Assembly (NCBI GenBank): GCA_035524795.1
Contig: DATKOF010000017.1
Coordinates: forward strand, 1 to 31,262
Source of the DNA: DATKOF01 sp035524795
GTDB taxonomy: Bacteria; Pseudomonadota; Gammaproteobacteria; Burkholderiales; SG8-41
DNA length: 31,262 nucleotides
Reading direction: 5' to 3'
The notes under the pieces: generated by a model
Told to the model about the DNA's origin: nothing
The model's database searches: none
Seen by the model: only the letters and a program-made list of their open reading frames with translations
In this document: positions 8,117-16,378 of the stretch, in pieces
How positions within the stretch are numbered: position 1 is the first letter of the stretch
How the letters are laid out: every line of letters starts with the position of its first letter
Position numbers and translations under genes: made by a program

Positions 8117-8668
8117 ATGAAACTCAAACTTCTGAAGACAGCGGCCGTGGCGGCGCTCATGTTTACTTCGCTTGCAGCGAACGCCGATAACTTTAATTTT
8201 TCCTATATCTTTGGCGACAGCCAGGTAGTCACCGGTTCCTTTTCCGGTAATCTGGTCGGCTCGTTTATCAATGACATCAGCAACATCCAGGTTTCCCTGA
8301 ATGGCACCCCGTTTTTGACCGACGGCAGCGGTTCCTTGTACGCCGCAGGATGGGACCCGGTGGCCCTGAATTACGACAGTGCTCCGGTGGTATCCACCGA
8401 TGCCTCCCTGAATAATTTCATATTTGCCGATTCCAATGTCCCGACAGACTTCGGCGCTTCCAACTACTTCACGTTCACCAATGACTCAACCTATGGTTCT
8501 CTGGCGTTCGCCGTCAACACCAATACCGGCGGGATTGCGCTGGACAACCCGACAAATGGAAGTTGGTCGGTGACAGTGGCAGCCGTTCCCGAACCCGAAT
8601 CCTATGCGATGTTGATGGCCGGACTCGGCCTGGTCGGCGTGATCGCCCGCCGCCGCCGTTCGGTTTGA
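8117..8668 (+). CDS. PEP-CTERM sorting domain protein
   Basis: 183-aa exported protein. The signal peptide is MKLKLLKTAAVAALMFTSLAANA, cleaved about residue 23. A beta-rich body of Asn, Ser, Thr and Gly follows, then a textbook sorting tail: VPEPESYAMLMAGLGLVGVI and the arginine cluster ARRRRSV. ATG 8117 has AAAGG nine bases upstream and starts exactly at the signal peptide. The frame is open further upstream, but that part has no coding character. The protein would be handled by an exosortase encoded elsewhere. Its partner at 6990-7652 is divergently transcribed and not an obvious duplicate. The large phosphoesterase follows 71 bases downstream and may share the transcript. Confidence 0.9.
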   Translation: MKLKLLKTAAVAALMFTSLAANADNFNFSYIFGDSQVVTGSFSGNLVGSFINDISNIQVSLNGTPFLTDGSGSLYAAGWDPVALNYDSAPVVSTDASLNNFIFADSNVPTDFGASNYFTFTNDSTYGSLAFAVNTNTGGIALDNPTNGSWSVTVAAVPEPESYAMLMAGLGLVGVIARRRRSV

Positions 8669-8739
8669 ACCGCCCGGCTCAATCGCCCGATTCATTGCGA
8701 ACCCGTAGACAATAAATAAACGCTACCAGGAGAAATTTC

Positions 8740-10998
8740 ATGCATAAAGTTCCGCCAGCATCCACGCCGCTTCGCGCTTCGGTAATTTCCGCCGCCGTGG
8801 CAAGCGCGCTGTTTATCGCCTATTCACCCGCCCATGCGGCGACCGCGCCGGTTTCCGTCAAGGGTGTCGTTGCGGGCAGCTATTTCACACCGCCCGTGAA
8901 TTCCGACAATCCCGCGTTATCAACCGCTTCCAGCACGGTGGCTTCGGTCTATCAATCCGCCAAGGTCTGTTTCGACATCAACAACAACGGTGTCTGCGAC
9001 GCCGGCGAACCCAGCACGACCACCAAAAGCGACGGATCGTTCCTGCTGAGCAGTGTTACGCCGGGCCCGCTGGTCGCCGAGATCTCCACCACTGCGCTCA
9101 ACGGCGGCCACCCGGTCACCCAGCGCAACGTTTTCCGCGTCGCCGCCGACCAAATAGCGGCTGCAATCCCGGCGCCGTTGAGGCCCGCCAACGTCGCAGT
9201 CACGCCGCTGTCGACGGAAGTGGTGCGCATGATGGAAGACGGGGGCGGAAATTTCTACACCGAGCGGCAGAATCTCGCCGAGCGCCTCGGGGTGTCGACC
9301 GACCAGGTGCTGAGCGATCCCAACACGGTTGCGGATTCCACCGCCAAGGCGGCGCTGTTGAGCGAGTCCGTGATCCTGACCAGCCGTTTCGGCCTGGCGG
9401 CCAAGATGGTTGATCGCGGCGACGTTTCACCGACAACCTCCGCACCCATTGCGATCAAGGAAGCGCAGCAAGTCGCGATGAATATCGAAGGCATTCCGCG
9501 CTACGACCATATCTTCATCATCATGCTCGAAAACAAGGCAACCTCGTCGATCAAGGGCTCCGCCTATGCGCCGAAAATCAATGCCTACCTGAATGCCGGC
9601 AACCAGTTCACCAGCTATTTCGCAACGGGCAATCCCAGCGAGCCGAACTACACCGCGCTGGGCGGCGCCGACGACTGGGGCATTACCGACGACAACCAGT
9701 GGAATTGCGGCGCCACCGGTGCCAACGCCGTGCAAGACACCGTGATTCCGACCAGTGCGGTACCCGGTCTGGCAAAGTCGCCTTTCACCAATCCCTGTTC
9801 GCAGTCGACCAACCACAACATCACGGGCCGCGCCAACCTGTTCAACGCCCTGACGGGCGGCGGCATGACCTGGCGGACCTACAGCGAATCGATGAACCCG
9901 GGCCAGGACTTCCGTACCGACAGCGTGGCTGATGCAGCCGTCGTCGCGCTCGACCATGTCTATCCGCCGGGTACGGTGGGGAACAACGCGACCACGATCG
10001 GCACTTCAAACCTGCAACTGCCTTTGCCGGCCGGTCTGTACAAGACCAAGCACCATCCCGGCATGGCCTATCAGAACGTGCGCAGCGCAGTCGAGTTCAG
10101 GTCGAGCAATCGCACGCTCGGCGGCGGTCAATGGGACGCCGCCCTGATGAGCAGCACCGACTACGCCATTCCCGCGGGCTACGACACCGATCAGTTCAGC
10201 ACCGACCTGCAGAGCGGCGACATCGGCAACGTCAACTTCGTGGTGCCCGACCAGTGCGACGACATGCACGGTATTACGGTGCAAGGAAAAGTCAACGGCA
10301 CGGGTTCGAATGTCACGGCCAGCGATTGCAGCAGCGTATCCAACAACGTGTCGCCGACCGCGGTGTCTCCCATTATCACGCGCGGCGACAATTACACCGA
10401 CTACGTGATCAGGAAGATCCAGGCTTCGCCGATCTGGCAGAACCCGAACCAGCGCGTGGCGATCGTCATCATGTTCGACGAGGGCAATGCGACTGCCGGC
10501 TTCAACTCCTGTTGCGGCTGGAATCCGGACAAGGCCTCATCGCCCGTGATTGTTCACCCTCTGGTGCAAAATCCGGACGGGACGTTCTCGCCGGATATTT
10601 CCGTTGCGGGCTACCAGTCGGGCAACCGCGGTCACGGGGAAAGCGTATTCGGCGTGCTGACCAACCAGCCCAATGCGCCCAAGGGCATCGTCGACAGTGA
10701 TGTCTACAGCCACTTCTCGTTCGTGCGAACGTTGCAGGACATGTTCGGCCTGGCCGATCCCAAGGTTGATGGTTCGTACATGAATCGCTCCAAGTACACG
10801 GAATCATTCATTGCCGCCAACATCCTGAATCTGCCGGAATACGCAGGAAGCGCGGATACGCACTTCGACTCCGTGCGCCCGATGAATCACGCCTATGTGA
10901 TTCCGGCGGGATATACGGCGAAACAATCGGCTGATGTGAACACGTCTCCCCAGGTCGGACCGGACGCCAATCAGATCAACCTGTGGTCGCTTAAATAA
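8740..10998 (+). CDS. Exported phosphoesterase-family protein (acid phosphatase / phospholipase C type)
   Basis: 752-aa secreted hydrolase of the PF04185 phosphoesterase family, whose members cut phosphomonoesters or phospholipid head groups. The signal peptide ends at SPAHA near residue 33. An N-terminal domain (about 37-240) carries a calcium-loop-like CFDINNNGVCDAGE (78-90) inside an SdrD-B-like segment. The catalytic domain begins with DHIFIIMLENK (Glu264-Asn265), then NPSEPNY (298-304), MFDEGN (Asp580-Glu581) and NRGHGES (His632), the likely metal-binding residues. Many Cys suggest disulfides. It lacks a PEP-CTERM tail. AGGAG seven bases before the ATG supports the start. The substrate is unknown; the N-terminal extension makes it larger than simple acid phosphatases. 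Confidence 0.85.
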   Translation: MHKVPPASTPLRASVISAAVASALFIAYSPAHAATAPVSVKGVVAGSYFTPPVNSDNPALSTASSTVASVYQSAKVCFDINNNGVCDAGEPSTTTKSDGSFLLSSVTPGPLVAEISTTALNGGHPVTQRNVFRVAADQIAAAIPAPLRPANVAVTPLSTEVVRMMEDGGGNFYTERQNLAERLGVSTDQVLSDPNTVADSTAKAALLSESVILTSRFGLAAKMVDRGDVSPTTSAPIAIKEAQQVAMNIEGIPRYDHIFIIMLENKATSSIKGSAYAPKINAYLNAGNQFTSYFATGNPSEPNYTALGGADDWGITDDNQWNCGATGANAVQDTVIPTSAVPGLAKSPFTNPCSQSTNHNITGRANLFNALTGGGMTWRTYSESMNPGQDFRTDSVADAAVVALDHVYPPGTVGNNATTIGTSNLQLPLPAGLYKTKHHPGMAYQNVRSAVEFRSSNRTLGGGQWDAALMSSTDYAIPAGYDTDQFSTDLQSGDIGNVNFVVPDQCDDMHGITVQGKVNGTGSNVTASDCSSVSNNVSPTAVSPIITRGDNYTDYVIRKIQASPIWQNPNQRVAIVIMFDEGNATAGFNSCCGWNPDKASSPVIVHPLVQNPDGTFSPDISVAGYQSGNRGHGESVFGVLTNQPNAPKGIVDSDVYSHFSFVRTLQDMFGLADPKVDGSYMNRSKYTESFIAANILNLPEYAGSADTHFDSVRPMNHAYVIPAGYTAKQSADVNTSPQVGPDANQINLWSLK

Positions 10999-11005
10999 GG
11001 TGCGG

Positions 11006-11033
11006 ACTCCGGCTGTGGCAACACGGCCGGAGT
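11006..11033. other. Perfect 12-bp hairpin with GCAA tetraloop
   Basis: Stem ACTCCGGCTGTG pairs with CACGGCCGGAGT (one G-T wobble) around a GCAA loop, eight bases after the phosphoesterase stop. No T-tract follows. It could protect the 3' end of the phosphoesterase mRNA, with the true terminator 22 bases further on. Confidence 0.6.
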
Positions 11034-11055
11034 GGCATGATCAAGGCAGCATCGG

Positions 11056-11088
11056 CAGGGCTAGTCGTCGTTTGATTAGCCCTGTTTT
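11056..11088 (+). terminator. Rho-independent terminator after the phosphoesterase gene
   Basis: CAGGGCTA (11056-11063) pairs with TAGCCCTG (11077-11084), and TTTT follows at once. This separates the phosphoesterase transcript from the cytochrome gene starting at 11134. Read-through into that gene is still possible, since no obvious promoter fits in the remaining 45 bases. Confidence 0.7.
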
Positions 11089-11133
11089 CCTGTTGAGATC
11101 GGTTTATTCATGATCATTATCGAGGAGATCACC

Positions 11134-12354
11134 ATGTACCGTGATTTGCCAAGTCCGCACTATCTGCAACTGCTGATGCTCATCTTGTCCGGAATACTCA
11201 GCGGCGCGCCATTGGAAGCGAACGCGTTGAGCCCGGCTGCCCAGGTCGGGCAAAAATTGTTCTTCGATACCAATCTGTCGGCCTCAAGAAAAATGTCCTG
11301 CGCCACGTGCCACGACCCCAACAACCACTATGCCCCGTCGAATAATCTTGCCGTGCAACTCGGCGGCCCCAATTTGAATTTGCCGGGCACGCGGGCGGTA
11401 CCCACGCTGACGTACAAGGATTACACGCCGCCCTATTCCGATTTGCTGGACAATCCCGATGGCGTCAGCGCGCCTGGTCCCGGCGGCGGATTCACGCAGG
11501 ACGGCCGCGCGCCGACACTGGCGGCCCAGACACAAATCCCTCTGCTGGCAGCCAACGAAATGGCCAACACCAGCATCGCCGATGTGGTCAACAAGATTCA
11601 AAACTCGACCTATGCCAGTCTTTTCCTGCAGGCGTTCGGCAGTACGGCATTCGATGACATTGCTGCAGCGTTTGCCGATGCGCAGGCAGCCCTGCAGGCG
11701 TATCAACTGGAAGATGTCAGCTTTCATCCCTACACCAGCAAATACGATTTGTATTCATCCAATAAAATCGGCGGCACGTTAACCGCATCGGAAGCACGCG
11801 GTCTTGCCATTTTCAACGATCCGAACAGAGGCAATTGCTTTGCCTGCCACTTCAGCGGAGCGGGCTCGAACGGCAGCGTGGCGCTGTTTACCGATTTTTC
11901 CTACGAAGCCATCAGCGTGCCGCGCAATAACGCTATTCCGGCCAATGCCCTGTTTCGGGGCCTCCCGACTTCCTATGATTTGGGAATCTGCAGCCGCCCC
12001 GATCATCCGCCGCTCACGAGCGCGCAATATTGCGGCATGTTCAAAACACCGACCCTGCGCAACGTGGCAACGCGCCAAGTGTTCTTTCACAATGGCCAGT
12101 TCAAGTCCCTGAGCGATGTGATCCACTTTTACAATACGCGTGACACTAATCCCGAGCTGTGGTATCCGACCGTCAATGGCGTAGTGCAGAAATTCAACGA
12201 CCTGCCGGCCATCTATCGCGGCAATATCGATACACAGATGCCGCTCGACGGCAGGGCACCGGGTAGCCAGCCGCCGATGTCGGCACAGGACGAGCAGGAT
12301 CTGGAGGCTTTTCTGAACACGCTGACCGACGGCTACAAGCCGCCGTCCAACTGA
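11134..12354 (+). CDS. Di-heme cytochrome c peroxidase / MauG-like protein
   Basis: Periplasmic c-type cytochrome of the bacterial di-heme peroxidase/MauG superfamily, 406 aa. It has a signal peptide (LQLLMLILSGILSGAPLEANA, to about residue 31) and two heme-binding motifs, CATCH (56-60) and CFACH (235-239). The family signature MFKTPTLRNVATRQVFFHNGQF comes before FYNTRD. Such proteins reduce hydrogen peroxide or oxidise a protein or small substrate. ATG 11134 is preferred over 11110 because GAGGAG lies just before it and the signal peptide then begins properly. The periplasmic unknown follows 29 bases later and is probably co-transcribed. Which electron donor or substrate it uses cannot be read here. 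Confidence 0.9.
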   Translation: MYRDLPSPHYLQLLMLILSGILSGAPLEANALSPAAQVGQKLFFDTNLSASRKMSCATCHDPNNHYAPSNNLAVQLGGPNLNLPGTRAVPTLTYKDYTPPYSDLLDNPDGVSAPGPGGGFTQDGRAPTLAAQTQIPLLAANEMANTSIADVVNKIQNSTYASLFLQAFGSTAFDDIAAAFADAQAALQAYQLEDVSFHPYTSKYDLYSSNKIGGTLTASEARGLAIFNDPNRGNCFACHFSGAGSNGSVALFTDFSYEAISVPRNNAIPANALFRGLPTSYDLGICSRPDHPPLTSAQYCGMFKTPTLRNVATRQVFFHNGQFKSLSDVIHFYNTRDTNPELWYPTVNGVVQKFNDLPAIYRGNIDTQMPLDGRAPGSQPPMSAQDEQDLEAFLNTLTDGYKPPSN

Positions 12355-12383
12355 ACGAGGCTATATCAAGGCATCCACATTTC

Positions 12384-13034
12384 ATGAAGACAAGACAGTT
12401 CGTTTCCGCCAGCTTGATGCTCATCGTTTCCAGCGCCGGGATTTGCGCAAATCCGACCGGGCCGGACCAGAAAACACTTACCGCGGCGCTGGAAAATTAC
12501 CTGGCGCAGCACGGCGACTTCTGTCTCGGCAAATATGACTGGCCGATCGATGTCACGGCGCTGGACGTCGGAGCCCGGACACGGGACGCGGTGCAGATGC
12601 CGGCCCTGGAGAAACTGGGGCTCGTCGCGTCGAGCAGCGTAACCGTGATGCGCAAGACGAATGAGACGGAGGAATCCGTTCCGGCCACCCGCTATGCGCT
12701 GACCGACGAAGGAAAGCGGTTCTATCTGAAGAAGGACATATCGCTCAAAACCCCCGATGGACAAACCATCGTCCACCACGGCGATTTCTGCGCCGGGAAG
12801 GTCAGTCTGGCCAGGATCGTGAAGTGGGATAAATCGGCGTCTTTCGCCCAGGACGCGGACGTCACCGTGAGCTACACCTACAAATTTGCCGCAGCGGAAT
12901 GGACGCACGCCCCGGAAATTCAGAAAGCATTTCCGATGCTGGATCGCCTGCTGAAAGGTGAGGGCACCCTGCAGCTGGAGCAGCATTTCCGCCTGCTTGA
13001 TAAAAACTGGGTTGCGGTGAATCCCTGGGAATGA
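12384..13034 (+). CDS. Periplasmic protein of unknown function with repeated HGDFC motif
   Basis: I do not recognise this 216-aa family. A signal peptide (FVSASLMLIVSSAGICA, cut near residue 22) sends it to the periplasm. Its most striking trait is an internal repeat: QHGDFCLGKYDW at 42-53 and HHGDFCAGKVSL at 131-142. The two conserved Cys could form a disulfide or, with the neighbouring His and Asp, bind metal. Between them, EKLGLVASSS and ATRYALTDEGKRFYLKK resemble the recognition helix and wing of a winged-helix fold, which is unusual for an exported protein. The C-terminal part is beta-rich (DVTVSYTYKFAAAEW). It follows the di-heme cytochrome by 29 bases with AAGG about ten bases before the ATG, so a shared role is plausible but unproven. 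Confidence 0.8.
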   Translation: MKTRQFVSASLMLIVSSAGICANPTGPDQKTLTAALENYLAQHGDFCLGKYDWPIDVTALDVGARTRDAVQMPALEKLGLVASSSVTVMRKTNETEESVPATRYALTDEGKRFYLKKDISLKTPDGQTIVHHGDFCAGKVSLARIVKWDKSASFAQDADVTVSYTYKFAAAEWTHAPEIQKAFPMLDRLLKGEGTLQLEQHFRLLDKNWVAVNPWE

Positions 13035-13082
13035 AGCGGCCACCGGCGCAAATTCCGGCGCCGTCGCTTCGCGCGCCTTCTT

Positions 13083-13973
13083 TCAGTCCAATGCGGCCGG
13101 CACGAAACGCTTTTCCCGCATCCATTTCGTGACCGCCCATTTTTCCCCCTCGTAGACCGCGCCCCCGGCGTGGGCGGAGCTGGGATCGACCTGGCGCAGG
13201 CTGTTCGCGTACTCGAAATAGACGCCGTTGCCTTTTCTGGGCAGTACGGACAATCCCGCCTCCGGGAACACCGTCTCGCCGCCCCTGATGACGTCATTCA
13301 GGTAAATCACCATCGTGCTGATGCGTTGCCCGCTGCGGGCGAGAGACTCCTGATTGGCCGGATTCGCCGGCACCAGAAAATCGAAATGGGGGGTATTTTT
13401 CGCACCCGGGCCGTAGCGCAGAACCTGCAGTCCCTCGCCGTTTTCGACCGGACAATTCATCGCCTCCGAGATACGCCGGTCCAGCATGGCGATAAAGGGC
13501 GTTTCCTGCAATTTGAAAAACATGCCCTCGCTGTCCCGGTGCTCGGCGACCCTGTCTTCCCCTGTCAGAAGATCGACCACCGTCGACGGCTGCAAGCGGT
13601 GGCGCGCCAGTTCGATCAGCCGGTCGCACTCTTCGTCACTCAACACTCCGTCAAGGACGGCCAAAACAGGCCGCTCCAGCCGCAGCAGCACCGGTATTTC
13701 CCGGTCCGCGGTACGAATGACCGGACCGGACGCCAGCCGCGGAGTTTCATAACGATATTCGGCCTGCTCCGATTCGATCATCACCGAACCGGCCGGAGGA
13801 TCGACACCGGCGCTGAGGGCGGAACTGAACGCTTCAACCAGACCGCGCGCAATCAGCGGCTCGAATTTCTGCGCGATCATGCTGTTCACGACGTCCTCGA
13901 CCGCACAGCCGCGGTCGAGATTATGCCGAATCCAGGCGCCCAGTTCCGGAGAAAAATTGACAAGCATGCCCAT
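13083..13973 (-). CDS. Prolyl 4-hydroxylase-type 2-oxoglutarate/Fe(II) dioxygenase
   Basis: 296-aa member of the P4Hc family, which hydroxylates prolyl or related residues using oxygen, iron and 2-oxoglutarate. The double-stranded beta-helix domain occupies about 100-290. The iron ligands are His196 and Asp198 in TPHFDF and His268 in SSAHAGG; Lys278 in EGEKWAVTKW is the 2-oxoglutarate anchor. LSDEECDRLIELA (111-123) is the family's entry motif. The first 90 residues are a helical extension of unknown role. There is no signal peptide, so it should act in the cytoplasm. ATG 13973 is used; ATG 13967 is equally possible since neither has a clear ribosome site. Codons 108-126 are duplicated at 7868-7923. 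The protein substrate is unknown. Confidence 0.9.
   Translation of the reverse strand: MGMLVNFSPELGAWIRHNLDRGCAVEDVVNSMIAQKFEPLIARGLVEAFSSALSAGVDPPAGSVMIESEQAEYRYETPRLASGPVIRTADREIPVLLRLERPVLAVLDGVLSDEECDRLIELARHRLQPSTVVDLLTGEDRVAEHRDSEGMFFKLQETPFIAMLDRRISEAMNCPVENGEGLQVLRYGPGAKNTPHFDFLVPANPANQESLARSGQRISTMVIYLNDVIRGGETVFPEAGLSVLPRKGNGVYFEYANSLRQVDPSSAHAGGAVYEGEKWAVTKWMREKRFVPAALD
13597..13652 (-). repeat. 56-bp direct repeat, right copy, inside the prolyl 4-hydroxylase gene
   Basis: This is the intact-gene copy of the segment at 7868-7923, with a single mismatch at 7901 against 13630. The two copies are in the same orientation, 5.7 kb apart, and bracket the PEP-CTERM, phosphoesterase, cytochrome and HGDFC genes. 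Confidence 0.9.
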
Positions 13974-14175
13974 AACGGGCGGGCATTGTAGCGGAATCCG
14001 GTGACACCTTTATGGCGGGCCACCCATGCCGACTATCGCGGAGTGTCCCCGCGACAATACGACAATACGGGAACCGGCTCGACCGATTACCCCGGTTTCC
14101 GGCCTTCTCCATTACCCCATTCATTCGAATGGAGCAGCGGAATACAAACAGGAAGAAGAGCCGGGCTGCAGAACT

Positions 14176-14373
14176 TCAGCCGGGCCCCGGCGATTCGAAT
14201 CCGGCCGATGAGATTTCCGGAGCGGGTTTTCTTTTATTATCCTCATCCGTCGCCGGTTTGCCCGCGGCAGCCCTGCGGGCATTGATAAAGCGTTTGAAAC
14301 GTTCGTCGATCAACGCGTCGAAATAATCAACCCAATTGACTTCCGGCTGGACGCGATCCTTGGCGGGATCCAT
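14176..14373 (-). CDS. Small protein of unknown function, 65 aa
   Basis: The product is not recognised. The frame is open further upstream, but the ATG at 14373 has a near-ideal GGGGAGGAACA directly before it, the best ribosome site in this part of the window. The 65 residues have a conserved-looking core, VNWVDYFDALIDERFKRFIN, with alternating aromatic and charged residues as in an amphipathic helix. A Lys/Pro/Glu-rich tail follows that is probably disordered. No signal peptide or membrane segment is present. It lies downstream of the cyclic-di-GMP gene on the same strand with 166 bases between, and upstream of the dioxygenase. No function is proposed. Confidence 0.65.
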   Translation of the reverse strand: MDPAKDRVQPEVNWVDYFDALIDERFKRFINARRAAAGKPATDEDNKRKPAPEISSAGFESPGPG

Positions 14374-14539
14374 TGTTCCTCCCCGGTTACGATATCGGTA
14401 GCAAAGGCGGAGCAACTTATCATGTATCGAGGGGCAGCGTAAAGGATCGTTGCAGAGGCCGGAATAAGGTGTTGATTTACAGGTATTCCGCCTTGGCGAC
14501 GGATAGCATATTCCGGTGATTTTCCCGATCTGCGCAGAT

Positions 14540-16378
14540 CTACGGCCTGTCCGCCGCTGCCGCCGGACTTCGCCGTTCGATCCACAGGTTTGATCTTCCC
14601 TCGCGCTTGGCCAGTTTCTTGGCCTCGGTGGCGGCCGTGGCAACCTGGAGATGCGATGCGAATTCGCCCGGCTTGACGATGACGGCGCCGATTGCCAGGC
14701 TCGTCAACGGCAGCAGCATCTTGTTGCCGCGGCGGTCTTCGCCCAGAATCCCGCCGCGCTTGATGTCATCCGCGGTGAACAGGCCGCTCACCTCGCGGTC
14801 GAATTTTTCCAGCGCGGACAGGCAGCGCGCCTCCCAGTCTTCGCTCTGGAAAAGGATGATGAAATCGTCGCCGCCGATATGTCCCAGAAAATCCTTCTGG
14901 GGATCGCAGATGTCGCCGAGTACCCGCGCGCAAATCTTGATCATTTCGTCACCCAGATGGTAACCGTAGGTATCGTTGAACACCTTGAAATAGTTGAGGT
15001 CCGAATAGGCGGCGACAAATTGCACGCGTGAATCGACCAGTCTTTCGGTGTGTTCGTTGATCGGTACGTTGCCGGGCAGCATGGTCAGTGGATTCGCGTA
15101 GCGCGCCGCCTCCAGCTGCAGCTTGGTCATTTCGCGAATCAGGTCCTGACTGCGGCCGAGGCCGGAGTAACATCCGCCGTCCACTATGATGAAACCCTCC
15201 GACAGATAACGCTGGTCGGATTCGACCAGAATGCTGCTCAACTCCTGGATCGTCACGCTCTTCTCGACGACCAGCGGCAGCGAATCCATATACATCGTAC
15301 AGGGCTTCCTTCCATGCAGCTCGTGGCGGAAAGCCCGCACGAACTGCTCTATGAAAAGATGCCGGTTGATGAGTCCCACCGGTTTCTTGTCGTCGACGAC
15401 CGGCAGCGCCCCCAGTTCGGGATCTCTTTCGAAACGGTGCAGCACGGTTTCATTCTGCGTGTCCGGCGCCACCGCATGGACTTTTGCCATCAGCCTCTCG
15501 ACCGAGACCGTATGGCTCGCCGCAATTTTCGCCTCCGGATAGATTGAAATGACCGGAGAATTGATCATTTCATGCAGATCGATATTGACGGCGGAGGGAG
15601 GATTCTGCATGGGACGGGATATCAGAAATCCCTGCGCGAGCGCCACTCCCAGATCGCGCAGCAGGCGCAGGTCGGCGGCATCTTCCACGCCCTCCGCGAC
15701 CAGCGCCGAACCGCAATTTTGTGCGATCTGCTGCAGCGATTTCAGGAACTGGAATTTGACGGGATCCTGGCTGATCCCCTGCACGAAATGCATGTCGATC
15801 TTCACATAGTCGGGGTGCAGGTCGGACCACAGCCTCAGCCCCGAAAAACCTTCACCGAGATCGTCGAGGGCGACGCGGAATCCCAGACTGCGGAACAGCA
15901 CCAACGCCTGCCGGAAAGCAGTCGTATCGTTGACCCGATGATGTTCCGTCAGTTCGACTGTGACCTGTTCGGTTCTCAGACCGCAGCCCCGGATGAAATG
16001 CGCAATCCTCTGGACGTCCTCCCGTACCTGCAGCACGGTCTGCGGGCTGACGTTCAGGAACAATTGGCGGCCGAGTTTAAGCTGGGCAAACCGTTTGATA
16101 ACGCGTCGGCAGCAGAGATGCTCAAGCTCTGCCAGCAGCCCCGCCTTGGTCGCCGCCGAAAACAACTGCGGCGGTTCATACAACGAGCTCGCCGGATGGC
16201 CGCGGATCAGGCCTTCGTACCCGAACACCTCGCCGCTATCAAGCTGGAGAATCGGCTGAAATACCGGATCCAGCAACGCATTTTCCATGACCAGTTGCAG
16301 GTCCCCTATTTCCCTGAAATAGCGGTTGCTGCGTGCCTGCTGCGGAAATCCGATTATCTTTGGATTGTCTTTGTGCAT
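14540..16378 (-). CDS. EAL-CBS-GGDEF cyclic-di-GMP protein
   Basis: Cytoplasmic second-messenger enzyme or sensor, 612 aa. The EAL phosphodiesterase domain comes first (about 30-270), with the signature as YEGLIRG, then LFLNVSP, VELTEHH, ALDDLGEGFSG, YVKIDMHF, VAEGVE and AQGFLI, so all catalytic and metal residues appear present. A CBS-pair-like middle follows (about 300-430, with ELGALPVVDDKKPVGLINR). The C-terminal GGDEF domain has SDLNYFKVFNDTYGYHLGDE and GHIGGDDFIIL, that is GGDDF, and no RxxD inhibitory site. Active hydrolysis with a modified cyclase is the likeliest reading. The frame can be extended to a TTG at 16453, but ATG 16378 (MHKDNPK) is the first normal start; its ribosome site is weak. 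CBS pairs often bind adenine nucleotides. Confidence 0.9.
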   Translation of the reverse strand: MHKDNPKIIGFPQQARSNRYFREIGDLQLVMENALLDPVFQPILQLDSGEVFGYEGLIRGHPASSLYEPPQLFSAATKAGLLAELEHLCCRRVIKRFAQLKLGRQLFLNVSPQTVLQVREDVQRIAHFIRGCGLRTEQVTVELTEHHRVNDTTAFRQALVLFRSLGFRVALDDLGEGFSGLRLWSDLHPDYVKIDMHFVQGISQDPVKFQFLKSLQQIAQNCGSALVAEGVEDAADLRLLRDLGVALAQGFLISRPMQNPPSAVNIDLHEMINSPVISIYPEAKIAASHTVSVERLMAKVHAVAPDTQNETVLHRFERDPELGALPVVDDKKPVGLINRHLFIEQFVRAFRHELHGRKPCTMYMDSLPLVVEKSVTIQELSSILVESDQRYLSEGFIIVDGGCYSGLGRSQDLIREMTKLQLEAARYANPLTMLPGNVPINEHTERLVDSRVQFVAAYSDLNYFKVFNDTYGYHLGDEMIKICARVLGDICDPQKDFLGHIGGDDFIILFQSEDWEARCLSALEKFDREVSGLFTADDIKRGGILGEDRRGNKMLLPLTSLAIGAVIVKPGEFASHLQVATAATEAKKLAKREGRSNLWIERRSPAAAADRP

